Assembly (NCBI GenBank): GCA_023441845.1
Contig: JAEZNF010000191.1
Coordinates: forward strand, 1-5,403
Direction: 5' to 3'
Source: Bacillota bacterium
Lineage (GTDB): Bacteria > Bacillota > Clostridia > Acetivibrionales > DSM-2933
DNA: 5,403 nt
The translations under genes and the position numbers were made by a program. How positions within the stretch are numbered: position 1 is the stretch's first letter; each line of letters begins with the position of its first letter. The notes under the pieces are model-generated. The model was given only the letters and a program-made list of their open reading frames with translations, was not told where the DNA came from and made no database searches. Shown piece by piece: positions 1 to 5,268 of this stretch.

Positions 1-278
1 CTGAGAACCAGCAGGTAAAAGAAATAATAGAGTCCAATATGCAGCTTTTAAAGGATTCCCTGGAAAAACAGGGCCTTTCGGTGCAAGGATTCAGTGTTTC
101 GGTGGGGCAGCAGTCTAACGGCAATAGCAGGAAAAGCCAGCTTAAAAAGGATGGGACATCAGAGGGCCGGATTGAAGGAGTGAACGCCGGTGTGACAGTT
201 GCCAGGGTGGTTTCGGATAAGGTTGACAGGGTAAATCCATATAACATTAGCGAAAACAGAATTAACCTGACTGCTTAA
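1..278 (+). CDS. fliK: FliK flagellar hook-length control protein, C-terminal fragment
   Basis: The reading frame is open from base 3 to the TAA at 276-278, giving 91 residues of a protein whose start lies upstream of the window. The first ~40 residues (ENQQVKEIIESN, then LLKDSLEKQGLSVQGFSV) match the end of the Flg_hook domain: an amphipathic helix with the pattern L..sLe.qGl, then a short beta strand. This domain controls hook length and switches export specificity in FliK. The remaining ~50 residues are a polar tail ending NRINLTA. An internal ATG at 39 is not the true start, because the domain continues upstream of it. The frame ends 16 bases before the flgD ATG, consistent with one operon. 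The call rests on the domain end plus the position immediately before flgD, which is the usual place of fliK in Firmicutes. Only the C-terminus is visible. Confidence 0.85.
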   Translation, partial: ENQQVKEIIESNMQLLKDSLEKQGLSVQGFSVSVGQQSNGNSRKSQLKKDGTSEGRIEGVNAGVTVARVVSDKVDRVNPYNISENRINLTA

Positions 279-280
279 AG

Positions 281-285
281 GGAGG
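281..285 (+). promoter_or_regulatory. Ribosome binding site of flgD
   Basis: GGAGG lies 3 bases before a TTG at 289 and 9 bases before the ATG at 295. Three bases is too short for efficient initiation, so the ATG at 295 is preferred and the TTG is treated as leader. Confidence 0.75.
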
Positions 286-294
286 AAATTGAAA

Positions 295-1167
295 ATGGCT
301 GTAAGTCCAATAAATCATCAAAAGACGGTTGAGCAGATAATTGATGAGTCTTCAAAGAGTACAGGCACCAGGAATACAGGTGAACTTGGAAAGGACGACT
401 TTTTAAACCTGCTGATAACCCAATTGAGATATCAGGACCCGTTAAACCCGACCGAAGACAAGGAATTTATCGGTCAAATGGCACAATTCAGTTCTCTTGA
501 ACAGATGAAGAACATGAACACGAGTTTTTCATCAATGAAGGCTTTTAATCTTATAGGAAAGAATGTTACGGCTTTAATAACGGATGCAAAGAACAATACG
601 AAGACTGTTGAAGGTGAAGTAACCAGTGTTAAGATAAAAAGCGGAGAGGCATATGTTGTTGTGAAAGACCAGGATATTCCGGTAGACAAAATCACTGATG
701 TTACTGAAAGTACTAATTCATTAGGTGAAAACATTGCTTCCTACACCAACCTCATAGGTTTTGATGCGAGCGGTGTTGTATATGATCCGAGCAACGGAAA
801 TATAGTAGGTGTCAACGGAGTAGTTACGGAAATCGAAAAAGGTGTGTACGAAGACTATGCGGTAATGGATGGAGTTAGGGTGACAATATCCGACATTAAC
901 AACAGCGTCAAGTCATCAGATCCAGACTATAAGAAAAATTACCTGGAAGCTCATAAGGGCGAAGCTGTTTCTGTATACGTAGTGGACAGGAGCAGAAATG
1001 TGAAGGTTCCTGTAGAAGCTGTTTTGAGAGACTACAACATTACACCTGACGGGAACATAACCGCAACACTTGACAAGCTAAGAGTGCCGGTAGAAAGCAT
1101 AAGCAATATAAAGCCTGTGCAGCAGGAAAATTTATCAACATCACCGGACACCTCATCATTATTGTAG
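295..1167 (+). CDS. flgD: FlgD flagellar hook capping/scaffold protein, long form
   Basis: The product has 290 residues. FlgD sits at the tip of the growing hook and allows FlgE subunits to assemble. Residues 31-75 carry the signature N-terminal region (LGKDDFLNLLITQLRYQDPL, then NPTEDKEFIGQMAQFSSLEQ), which makes the family call secure. After it comes LIGKNV at 86-91, the start of the usual small beta-rich (tudor-like) segment. By eye this module occurs about three times, near 86-137, 153-205 and 221-272, each ending in a hydrophobic strand followed by a D/S-I-x-(D/N) turn (DKITDV, ISDINN, ESISNI). Short Bacillus FlgD proteins have about one such segment, and enteric FlgD is about 230 residues, so this is a long form. 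The start is ATG 295, set by GGAGG at 281-285; TTG 289 would add two residues. The 3' end overlaps an imperfect direct repeat that supplies the TAG stop. It follows fliK by 16 bases. Confidence 0.95.
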   Translation: MAVSPINHQKTVEQIIDESSKSTGTRNTGELGKDDFLNLLITQLRYQDPLNPTEDKEFIGQMAQFSSLEQMKNMNTSFSSMKAFNLIGKNVTALITDAKNNTKTVEGEVTSVKIKSGEAYVVVKDQDIPVDKITDVTESTNSLGENIASYTNLIGFDASGVVYDPSNGNIVGVNGVVTEIEKGVYEDYAVMDGVRVTISDINNSVKSSDPDYKKNYLEAHKGEAVSVYVVDRSRNVKVPVEAVLRDYNITPDGNITATLDKLRVPVESISNIKPVQQENLSTSPDTSSLL

Positions 1168-1204
1168 AAAGCATAAGAAATATAAAGCCTTTAAAGCATG
1201 AAAC
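1090..1204 (+). repeat. Imperfect direct repeat spanning the flgD stop codon
   Basis: The segment 1090-1116 recurs at 1164-1190 with one substitution in 27 bases (C at 1104, A at 1178). Weaker similarity continues to about 1129 and 1203 (AGCAGGAAA against AGCATGAAA). The offset is 74 bases, not a multiple of three. The first copy lies inside flgD and encodes VESISNIKPVQQEN. The second begins at the last base before the TAG (1165-1167), and that TAG is part of the repeat. Read from 1164, the second copy encodes VESIRNIKPLKHET and ends at TGA 1206-1208. The repeat is directly visible; a local duplication as its origin is inference. Confidence 0.8.
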
Positions 1205-1226
1205 CTGACGGTAATAAACCATCAGG
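1204..1226 (+). other. Short intergenic hairpin upstream of the flagellar operon protein gene
   Basis: CCTGACGG (1204-1211) and CCATCAGG (1219-1226) can pair around the 7-base loop TAATAAA with one internal C-A mismatch. No T-run follows, so it is not a standard terminator. It ends about a dozen bases before the first possible GTG start of the next gene, so it could affect translation or mRNA processing. The stem is short and a role is unproven. Confidence 0.4.
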
Positions 1227-1238
1227 CAAGGGAAGAAG

Positions 1239-1637
1239 GTGGTGGAAGTGGTTGTAAACAACAATTATATAAACAATCTGAACAGGGTTACAGGCGGCAA
1301 CAGGGTTGGAGAGCAGAAAAATGTCCGGAATCAGGTGAACGGCAATTTTGACAGTATATTGCAGGATAAGATTAAGCAGGATGAACGGTTGAAATTCTCA
1401 AAGCATGCTGAATTAAGGCTGCAAACAAGGAATATCCAGTTAACGGATATTCAAAAGGAAAAGATTACCGAGGCTGTCAATAAGGCACAAAGTAAAGGCG
1501 TAAAGGATTCTCTGGTAATTATGGACAATCTTGCATTTGTAGTCAATGTTAAAAGCCGGACGGTAATAACTGCAGTAAACAGCGGTGAATTAAAGGAAAA
1601 TGTATTTACCAATATTGATGGAGCCGTTTTTGCTTAA
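1239..1637 (+). CDS. Conserved flagellar operon protein of unknown function (TIGR02530-like)
   Basis: The product has 132 residues from GTG 1239. The N-terminal 45 residues are polar and Asn-rich. From residue 51 the protein matches my memory of the small 'flagellar operon protein' family found between flgD and flgE in Clostridia and some Bacilli: LKFSKHAELRLQTRNIQL, a helix of alternating K/E and A residues, then SLVIMDNLAFVVNVKSRTVI and the C-terminal signature NVFTNIDGAV. No signal peptide or membrane segment is visible. The biochemical role is not established; the invariable position between hook-cap and hook genes suggests a part in hook assembly (inference). The start is uncertain: GTG codons at 1239, 1242 and 1248 are all in frame. 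GTG 1248 has AAGGTGG (1236-1242) 5 bases upstream, while 1239 has only AAGGGA. The family match is the same with any of them. Confidence 0.85.
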   Translation: MVEVVVNNNYINNLNRVTGGNRVGEQKNVRNQVNGNFDSILQDKIKQDERLKFSKHAELRLQTRNIQLTDIQKEKITEAVNKAQSKGVKDSLVIMDNLAFVVNVKSRTVITAVNSGELKENVFTNIDGAVFA

Positions 1638-1662
1638 AGACGGTAAACACCAACCAATAACA

Positions 1663-1688
1663 GCAGCCGGACCCTTCGGGGAGGCTGC
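1663..1688 (+). other. Intergenic RNA hairpin with UUCG tetraloop upstream of flgE
   Basis: GCAGCC (1663-1668) pairs perfectly with GGCTGC (1683-1688). Inside, CCC (1672-1674) pairs with GGG (1679-1681) around TTCG (1675-1678), a C(UUCG)G tetraloop, which is among the most stable RNA loops. An asymmetric internal loop (GGA opposite A) separates the two stems. The following bases (CTATTCC) have no T-run, so this is not an intrinsic terminator. It lies in the 100-base spacer before flgE, about 34 bases upstream of its ribosome binding site. A role in mRNA stability or in shielding the 5' end of a processed flgE transcript is plausible but inferred. Confidence 0.6.
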
Positions 1689-1721
1689 CTATTCCGGAAT
1701 GACTGATGGAATAGCAAGCTT

Positions 1722-1728
1722 AAGGAGG
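1722..1728 (+). promoter_or_regulatory. Strong ribosome binding site of flgE
   Basis: AAGGAGG is a full match to the anti-Shine-Dalgarno core and lies 9 bases before ATG 1738. It decides the start, because the flgE frame is open upstream to 1600 without a convincing initiation site. Strong initiation suits a protein needed in about a hundred copies per hook. Confidence 0.85.
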
Positions 1729-1737
1729 AAATTTATT

Positions 1738-3105
1738 ATGATGAGATCTATGTTCTCTGGTGTATCGGGATTAAGGGCACATCAGACAAGAATGGACGTA
1801 ATAGGTAACAATGTTGCCAACGTTAATACTGTTGGTTTTAAATCAGGAAGGGTAACATTTCAGGAAGTATTCAGTCAAACGCTAAAAGGTTCAGGAGCAC
1901 CGGATTCAACGACCGGAAGGGGAGGTACAAACCCCATGCAGGTTGGTCTCGGTCTGAGTGTGGGATCGGTTGATACAATTACTACCAGAGGAAGCGTGCA
2001 GAGAACCGATAACCCGACGGACATGTCTATAGAGGGTGAAGGCTACTTTATATTAAAAGGCGGGTCCGGTGATACATTCAGTTTTACAAGGGCAGGTAAT
2101 TTCGGGATTGATAAACTCGGTAACCTTGTATCCTCAAACGGTATGAATGTATACGGTTGGCAGGATTACGGCGGAACTGCACAGCCTGACGGTACGTATG
2201 CGTTTGATACCGAGAAAGCTGTTGAGCCGATAAATATTTATTCGGATATTTATAATAAAAATAAAAGGGTGATTGCTGCAAAGCCTACTGATAAAGCTGT
2301 ATTTGCAGGCAATCTTGATGCTTCCAAACCGGCATTGGGTGCAGCCGGAATAGCGACAGCTTCTCCTCAATTTACCGTTCCGCTTACAGTATATGATTCA
2401 CTTGGTAATGATTACAAAGTTTATGTGAATTATTGGAAAGACACTGCCAGCGGAGCAGCCACCAGTACTTCAAGCGGCTCCACTACATGGTATTGGACGG
2501 TTACCGCCGCATCGGGTACACCGGCATCATTTGAACCGTCAGCAGCAGCAGGTTATCTTAAATTTGATACACAGGGACAGATAATGACAGGGGATACAGC
2601 TTTTAATGTTTCTCCCTCTATCAAGCTGGTTCCTGCGTCAAGTGTAGGAACAGAGCCTTTAAACATCTCATTGGACTTTACAAAACTAACAATGTACTCG
2701 GCGGATAGTTCGGTCAAACCGAGCGATGTAAACGGTTATCCTTCGGGTAATATTGTTACATTCAATATAGGTTCGGATGGGATAATCACAGGTATATACA
2801 GCAACGGTCAGCAGCAGCCCCTGGGAATGCTGGGTTTAGCCTGTTTTGAAAACGCAGCGGGACTTCAGAAGATTGGAGATAATATGTTCATTCCGACTAC
2901 CAACTCCGGAGATTTCAAAAAGGGCGTAAAAGCAGGATCGGAGGGTGTAGGCACACTGAACCCGGGAACATTGGAAATGTCAAATGTTGACCTCTCAAGG
3001 GAATTTACAGATATGATTGTTACACAAAGAGGGTTCCAGGCGAACAGCAGAATTATTACAACATCGGACGAAATGCTCCAGGAACTGGTTAATCTGAAGA
3101 GGTAA
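1738..3105 (+). CDS. flgE: FlgE flagellar hook protein
   Basis: The product has 455 residues. It is the structural subunit of the extracellular hook, exported by the flagellar type III system without a cleaved signal peptide. Residues 5-35 are the flagellar rod/hook N-terminal motif (MFSGVSGLRAHQ, then GNNVANVNTVGFK). Residues 93-106 (PTDMSIEGEGYFIL) are the conserved start of the D1 region. Residues 188-235 (AVFAGNLDAS, then VPLTVYDSLGNDYKVYVNYW) match the FlgE D2 domain, followed by a Ser/Thr/Ala-rich surface segment (236-272). Residues 409-455 (PGTLEMSNVDLSREFTDMI, then QRGFQANSRIITTSDEML) are the C-terminal domain that forms a coiled coil with the N-terminus. It is longer than the ~400-residue enteric FlgE, mainly through the variable outer domain. 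The start is ATG 1738, with a second ATG directly after it at 1741. A single Cys (369) lies in the D1 return segment. Confidence 0.97.
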   Translation: MMRSMFSGVSGLRAHQTRMDVIGNNVANVNTVGFKSGRVTFQEVFSQTLKGSGAPDSTTGRGGTNPMQVGLGLSVGSVDTITTRGSVQRTDNPTDMSIEGEGYFILKGGSGDTFSFTRAGNFGIDKLGNLVSSNGMNVYGWQDYGGTAQPDGTYAFDTEKAVEPINIYSDIYNKNKRVIAAKPTDKAVFAGNLDASKPALGAAGIATASPQFTVPLTVYDSLGNDYKVYVNYWKDTASGAATSTSSGSTTWYWTVTAASGTPASFEPSAAAGYLKFDTQGQIMTGDTAFNVSPSIKLVPASSVGTEPLNISLDFTKLTMYSADSSVKPSDVNGYPSGNIVTFNIGSDGIITGIYSNGQQQPLGMLGLACFENAAGLQKIGDNMFIPTTNSGDFKKGVKAGSEGVGTLNPGTLEMSNVDLSREFTDMIVTQRGFQANSRIITTSDEMLQELVNLKR

Positions 3106-3116
3106 AAAGGATAAAC

Positions 3117-3187
3117 GGCCACTAATAATACCGTAGGTTGATTTAACTGTTAAATTAACCTACGGTTTGTGGTAGTAATAGTTGGCC
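3117..3187 (+). terminator. Long hairpin after flgE, probable (partial) terminator or 3' stabiliser
   Basis: The core arms 3130-3146 and 3150-3166 form a 17-bp stem with one G-U pair and a 3-base loop (CTG). The stem mixes a GC-containing base (ACCGTAGG with CCTACGGT) and an A/T top. Beyond it, GGCCA (3117-3121) can pair with TGGCC (3183-3187), giving a larger imperfect inverted repeat of 71 bases. The bases after the core (TTGTGG) make only a poor T-tract, so termination may be incomplete, letting flbD to fliY be read through at a lower level. The stem begins 24 bases after the flgE stop, which fits an end-of-transcript element. Protection of flgE mRNA from 3' decay is an alternative. Confidence 0.55.
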
Positions 3188-3390
3188 TAAATTACAACAA
3201 AAACTAATGAATTAAATAAGTTATTATAATTATAGAAAAAAATAACGTATTGCTAAAAAATGCATGAAAGTTTTGTGTAGAGCCTTGAAACGCTTTAAAA
3301 TAAATGAAAGTACGACTTTTGAAATTTAAAAATTTAATTATTTTAAAGCAAAATTGAAATTTACTATTGTTTTTTTGAGGTAAAAATATT
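3188..3390 (+). other. AT-rich spacer between flgE hairpin and flbD, with a possible promoter
   Basis: This stretch of about 200 bases is strikingly A+T-rich compared with the genes. It holds no frame with both a ribosome binding site and a recognisable product on either strand. The best sigma-A-like promoter I can find is TTGTGT (3273-3278), a 17-base spacer, then TAAAAT (3296-3301). In such AT-rich sequence, matches of this quality are expected by chance, so support is weak. No clear sigma-28 (CCGATA-type -10) element was seen. GAGG at 3377-3380, 10 bases before ATG 3391, is the flbD ribosome binding site. Confidence 0.35.
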
Positions 3391-3588
3391 ATGATAAGAG
3401 TGACGAGGCTAAACGGTACAAGTTTTGTGCTTAATTGTGAATTAATCGAATCTGTTGAATCAACACCTGATACTGTTCTAACAACAATAAACGGTAAAAA
3501 GTTCGTTGTTCTGGAGGCTATTGATGAAATAGTCGAGAAGATAGTGCAATATAAAGGAAAAATATTGTTGGCGGGCAAGTTAGAATAA
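3391..3588 (+). CDS. flbD: FlbD/SwrD family flagellar protein
   Basis: The product has 65 residues and belongs to the small FlbD family (SwrD in Bacillus subtilis, where it supports motor torque and swarming). The signature is clear along the whole length: MIRVTRLNGTSFVLN, then ELIESVESTPDTVLTTING, KKFVVLEAIDEIVEKIV and a short basic tail. The predicted fold is mostly beta strand followed by one C-terminal helix. There is no membrane segment. This family should not be confused with the unrelated Caulobacter transcription regulator also named FlbD. The ATG at 3391 starts at the conserved MI and has GAGG 10 bases upstream. The gene lies between flgE and fliL as in B. subtilis, but with unusually wide gaps on both sides (285 and 150 bases). 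In several clostridia motA and motB lie between flbD and fliL; they are absent here. Confidence 0.93.
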   Translation: MIRVTRLNGTSFVLNCELIESVESTPDTVLTTINGKKFVVLEAIDEIVEKIVQYKGKILLAGKLE

Positions 3589-3738
3589 GCTTATCTTTAA
3601 ATTTATTTATAAATGCAATTCAAAGTTTTTTGTAAAGATTTATATTAATATTTGTTTTTAGTTCTCTTTTAGTTCATTTATATTGTTTTCTCACGGGGAT
3701 AACCGGGTTTGTTTAACTCGCAGGATAAAAGGGGGCAT
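3589..3738 (+). other. AT-rich spacer between flbD and fliL
   Basis: From 3589 to about 3690 the sequence is very A+T-rich and T-rich on the + strand, with no credible gene. A weak sigma-A-like pair, TTCAAA (3619-3624), 16 bases, TATATT (3641-3646), is possible but not convincing. The last part (3692-3735) is more GC-rich. There CGGGTT (3704-3709) can pair with AACTCG (3715-3720) in a small stem with one G-U pair. It ends with AAGGGGG (3729-3735), the fliL ribosome binding site. No intrinsic terminator for flbD is evident. Confidence 0.35.
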
Positions 3739-4260
3739 ATGAAATTGGAGGGAAAATCAAGCTTTTTTGTTCTTTTATTTATTGTTGCGTTTCTTTCGCT
3801 GGCCCTTGCCATACTGGCAGGTTATGTATTCTTTTTTTCCGGCAGCGGAAACAAAACGGAGGTAGTATCGGTTCAAACCGAGGTGCCGGATGATGAAGAC
3901 CTGGCATCAATGATATTGTTTGACGGTAAAAAAATATTTAATTTGAAAAAAGAATCTGATGCAGGAGATGCAAGCAAAGCTGTTCCTGTCATACAGGTTA
4001 ATGTTGAACTCAAATACTTCAAAAAAGTCAAAGGGATAAAAAATATCCAGGAAAAAATAACTTCGAAACAAGGAGAAATAAAGGAAATTATCAATAACTA
4101 CTTCTTAAACACAACACTTGAAGAGGTTTCGCAGACTACAGCCAAGGAAAAAGCAAAAAAGGAACTGACAAAACAGATAAACGACCTGTTTAAATCTTCT
4201 GAAAGCGGGAAAAAAGATATTGTCTATACTATTATATTCGAAGAGTGGTTTTTCCAGTAA
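3739..4260 (+). CDS. fliL: FliL flagellar basal body-associated protein
   Basis: The product has 173 residues. FliL is a single-pass inner membrane protein around the stator units that supports torque and stator function. Residues 1-7 are a short cytoplasmic end with two Lys, and residues 8-33 are one strongly hydrophobic segment (FFVLLFIVAFLSLALAILAG) that anchors it with the C-terminus outside. A polar linker (34-82, acidic PDDEDL at 50-55) leads to the FliL domain. There VIQVNVELKYFKK (84-96), the amphipathic helix KQGEIKEIINNYF (110-122) and the C-terminal strand IVYTIIFEEWFFQ (161-173) follow the family pattern. The length is normal. ATG 3739 is chosen because AAGGGGG lies just upstream (3-5 bases) and the product begins right before the membrane helix; TTG 3709 would add ten polar residues without a good binding site. 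The stop is 12 bases before the fliM ATG. Confidence 0.93.
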   Translation: MKLEGKSSFFVLLFIVAFLSLALAILAGYVFFFSGSGNKTEVVSVQTEVPDDEDLASMILFDGKKIFNLKKESDAGDASKAVPVIQVNVELKYFKKVKGIKNIQEKITSKQGEIKEIINNYFLNTTLEEVSQTTAKEKAKKELTKQINDLFKSSESGKKDIVYTIIFEEWFFQ

Positions 4261-4264
4261 GGGG
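4259..4264 (+). promoter_or_regulatory. Ribosome binding site of fliM
   Basis: AAGGGG overlaps the fliL stop codon (4258-4260) and lies 8 bases before ATG 4273. It favours this ATG over the in-frame GTG at 4264, which would overlap the site itself. The overlap with the fliL stop suggests translational coupling. Confidence 0.7.
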
Positions 4265-4272
4265 TGCTGCTA

Positions 4273-5268
4273 ATGGGAGATATATTATCGCAAAATGAAA
4301 TAGACGAGCTACTAAGAGCTTTAAATACCGGAGAAATAGATGTTCAGCAGATGCAGACAACAACCCAGGAAAAGAAAATCAAAAACCATGATTTCCGGAG
4401 GCCAAGTAAATTTGCAAAGGATCACTTGAAAACGTTACATATAATTCATGAGAATTATGCCCGCTTGGTAACAAACTTTTTGTCCGGGTATTTAAGAACT
4501 CTTGTGCAGGTGGACGTAATTTCGGTGGAACCTTTGTCATATTATGAATTCAATAACTCGATATCAAATCCGGTAGTACTTGCTGTAGTTGATTTTACGC
4601 CGCTGAACGGTTCCGTTATAATGGAGGTTGCCCCTAGTATAGCATTCGCACTAATAGACAGGATACTGGGAGGAAAAGGCTCTGTGATGGATAGGGTAAG
4701 GGGTTTTACCGAGATAGAGCTTGCCATAGTTGAAAGAATAATTGTACAGATGTTGAACCTAATGCGCGAGCCCTGGGAAAACGTTATATCCATAAGGCCG
4801 AGACTTGAAAAAATTGAAACCAACGCCCAGTTTGCCCAGATTATTTCACCTAATGAAATTGTCGCACTTGTAACATTAAGTGCAAGGGTTGGGGAAGTTG
4901 AAGGTATGATTAACCTGTGTATACCACACATGGTTGTAGAGCCGGTAGTTTCGAAGTTAAGTACAAAGTTTTGGTTTTCAACCATAGAAAAAGAAGCAAC
5001 ACAAGAAACCAAAAATAATATAGAATTTAAAATTGAACAAACGGTGGTGCCTTTAAGGGCAATTTTAGGAAGAACAACACTATTGGTAAGTGACTTTATT
5101 GAAATTCAACCCGGGGATGTTATTGTACTGGACACAAATATAAATGGGGATTTGGAAGTATTGGTCGGTGATATTCATAAGTTTAATGCCAAACCCGGGG
5201 TTAAGAAAAATAAGGTTTCTGCAAAGATAACAGAAATTATTCGAAGGGAGGATGAAGAATATGGCTGA
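4273..5268 (+). CDS. fliM: FliM flagellar motor switch protein
   Basis: The product has 331 residues, the usual FliM length. FliM forms the C-ring with FliG and FliY/FliN and sets rotation direction when phosphorylated CheY binds. Residues 1-15 (MGDILSQNEIDELLR) are the CheY-binding peptide. A linker (16-40) leads to the middle domain, which contacts FliG; it includes the conserved GGKG (133-136) after DRILGG and the region FTEIELAIVERI (145-156). The middle domain resembles CheC phosphatases in fold. The C-terminal SpoA/FliN-like domain covers about 250-322 (VPLRAILGRTTLLVSDFIEI, then QPGDVIVLD and VLVGDIHKFNAKPGV), which pairs with FliY/FliN. No key motif is missing. The start is ATG 4273, as MGDILSQ is the classic FliM N-terminus. 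The 3' end overlaps the fliY start by 8 bases. Confidence 0.97.
   Translation: MGDILSQNEIDELLRALNTGEIDVQQMQTTTQEKKIKNHDFRRPSKFAKDHLKTLHIIHENYARLVTNFLSGYLRTLVQVDVISVEPLSYYEFNNSISNPVVLAVVDFTPLNGSVIMEVAPSIAFALIDRILGGKGSVMDRVRGFTEIELAIVERIIVQMLNLMREPWENVISIRPRLEKIETNAQFAQIISPNEIVALVTLSARVGEVEGMINLCIPHMVVEPVVSKLSTKFWFSTIEKEATQETKNNIEFKIEQTVVPLRAILGRTTLLVSDFIEIQPGDVIVLDTNINGDLEVLVGDIHKFNAKPGVKKNKVSAKITEIIRREDEEYG
5247..5251 (+). promoter_or_regulatory. Ribosome binding site of fliY inside fliM
   Basis: GGAGG, within the fliM coding sequence, lies 9 bases before the ATG at 5261. It fixes that start rather than the in-frame ATG at 5270, and supports coupled translation of fliM and fliY. Confidence 0.8.

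Noticed and set aside
474..734. 86-codon open frame on the - strand inside flgD
   Set aside because: It lies opposite the conserved FlgD region and shows no independent coding sign.
1600..1737. Upstream open extension of the flgE frame, overlapping the end of the preceding gene
   Set aside because: The 46 extra codons have no good ribosome binding site and do not resemble FlgE. The family N-terminus and a full AAGGAGG site both place the start at 1738.
1638..1737. Riboswitch (c-di-GMP type) upstream of flgE
   Set aside because: c-di-GMP riboswitches often precede motility genes in clostridia, but I could not find the conserved GEMM core or its tetraloop-receptor elements. Only the UUCG hairpin is present.
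2842..2844. The single Cys of FlgE (residue 369) as a site for the lysinoalanine cross-link known in spirochete hooks
   Set aside because: The spirochete cross-link Cys is in the D2 domain, whereas this Cys is in the return segment of D1. Position and context do not fit.
3304..3357. Possible 17-residue peptide (MKVRLLKFKNLIILKQN) in the spacer before flbD
   Set aside because: There is no ribosome binding site before the ATG, and the K/L/I composition is what AT-rich DNA gives by chance.
3204..3578. 124-codon open frame on the - strand opposite flbD and its leader
   Set aside because: Most of its length is antisense to the well-supported flbD and to AT-rich spacer. The product is low-complexity and matches no family I know.
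4542..5012. 156-codon open frame on the - strand inside fliM
   Set aside because: It is fully antisense to the conserved FliM middle domain, and its Ser/Ile/Thr-rich product looks like a shadow of that coding sequence.
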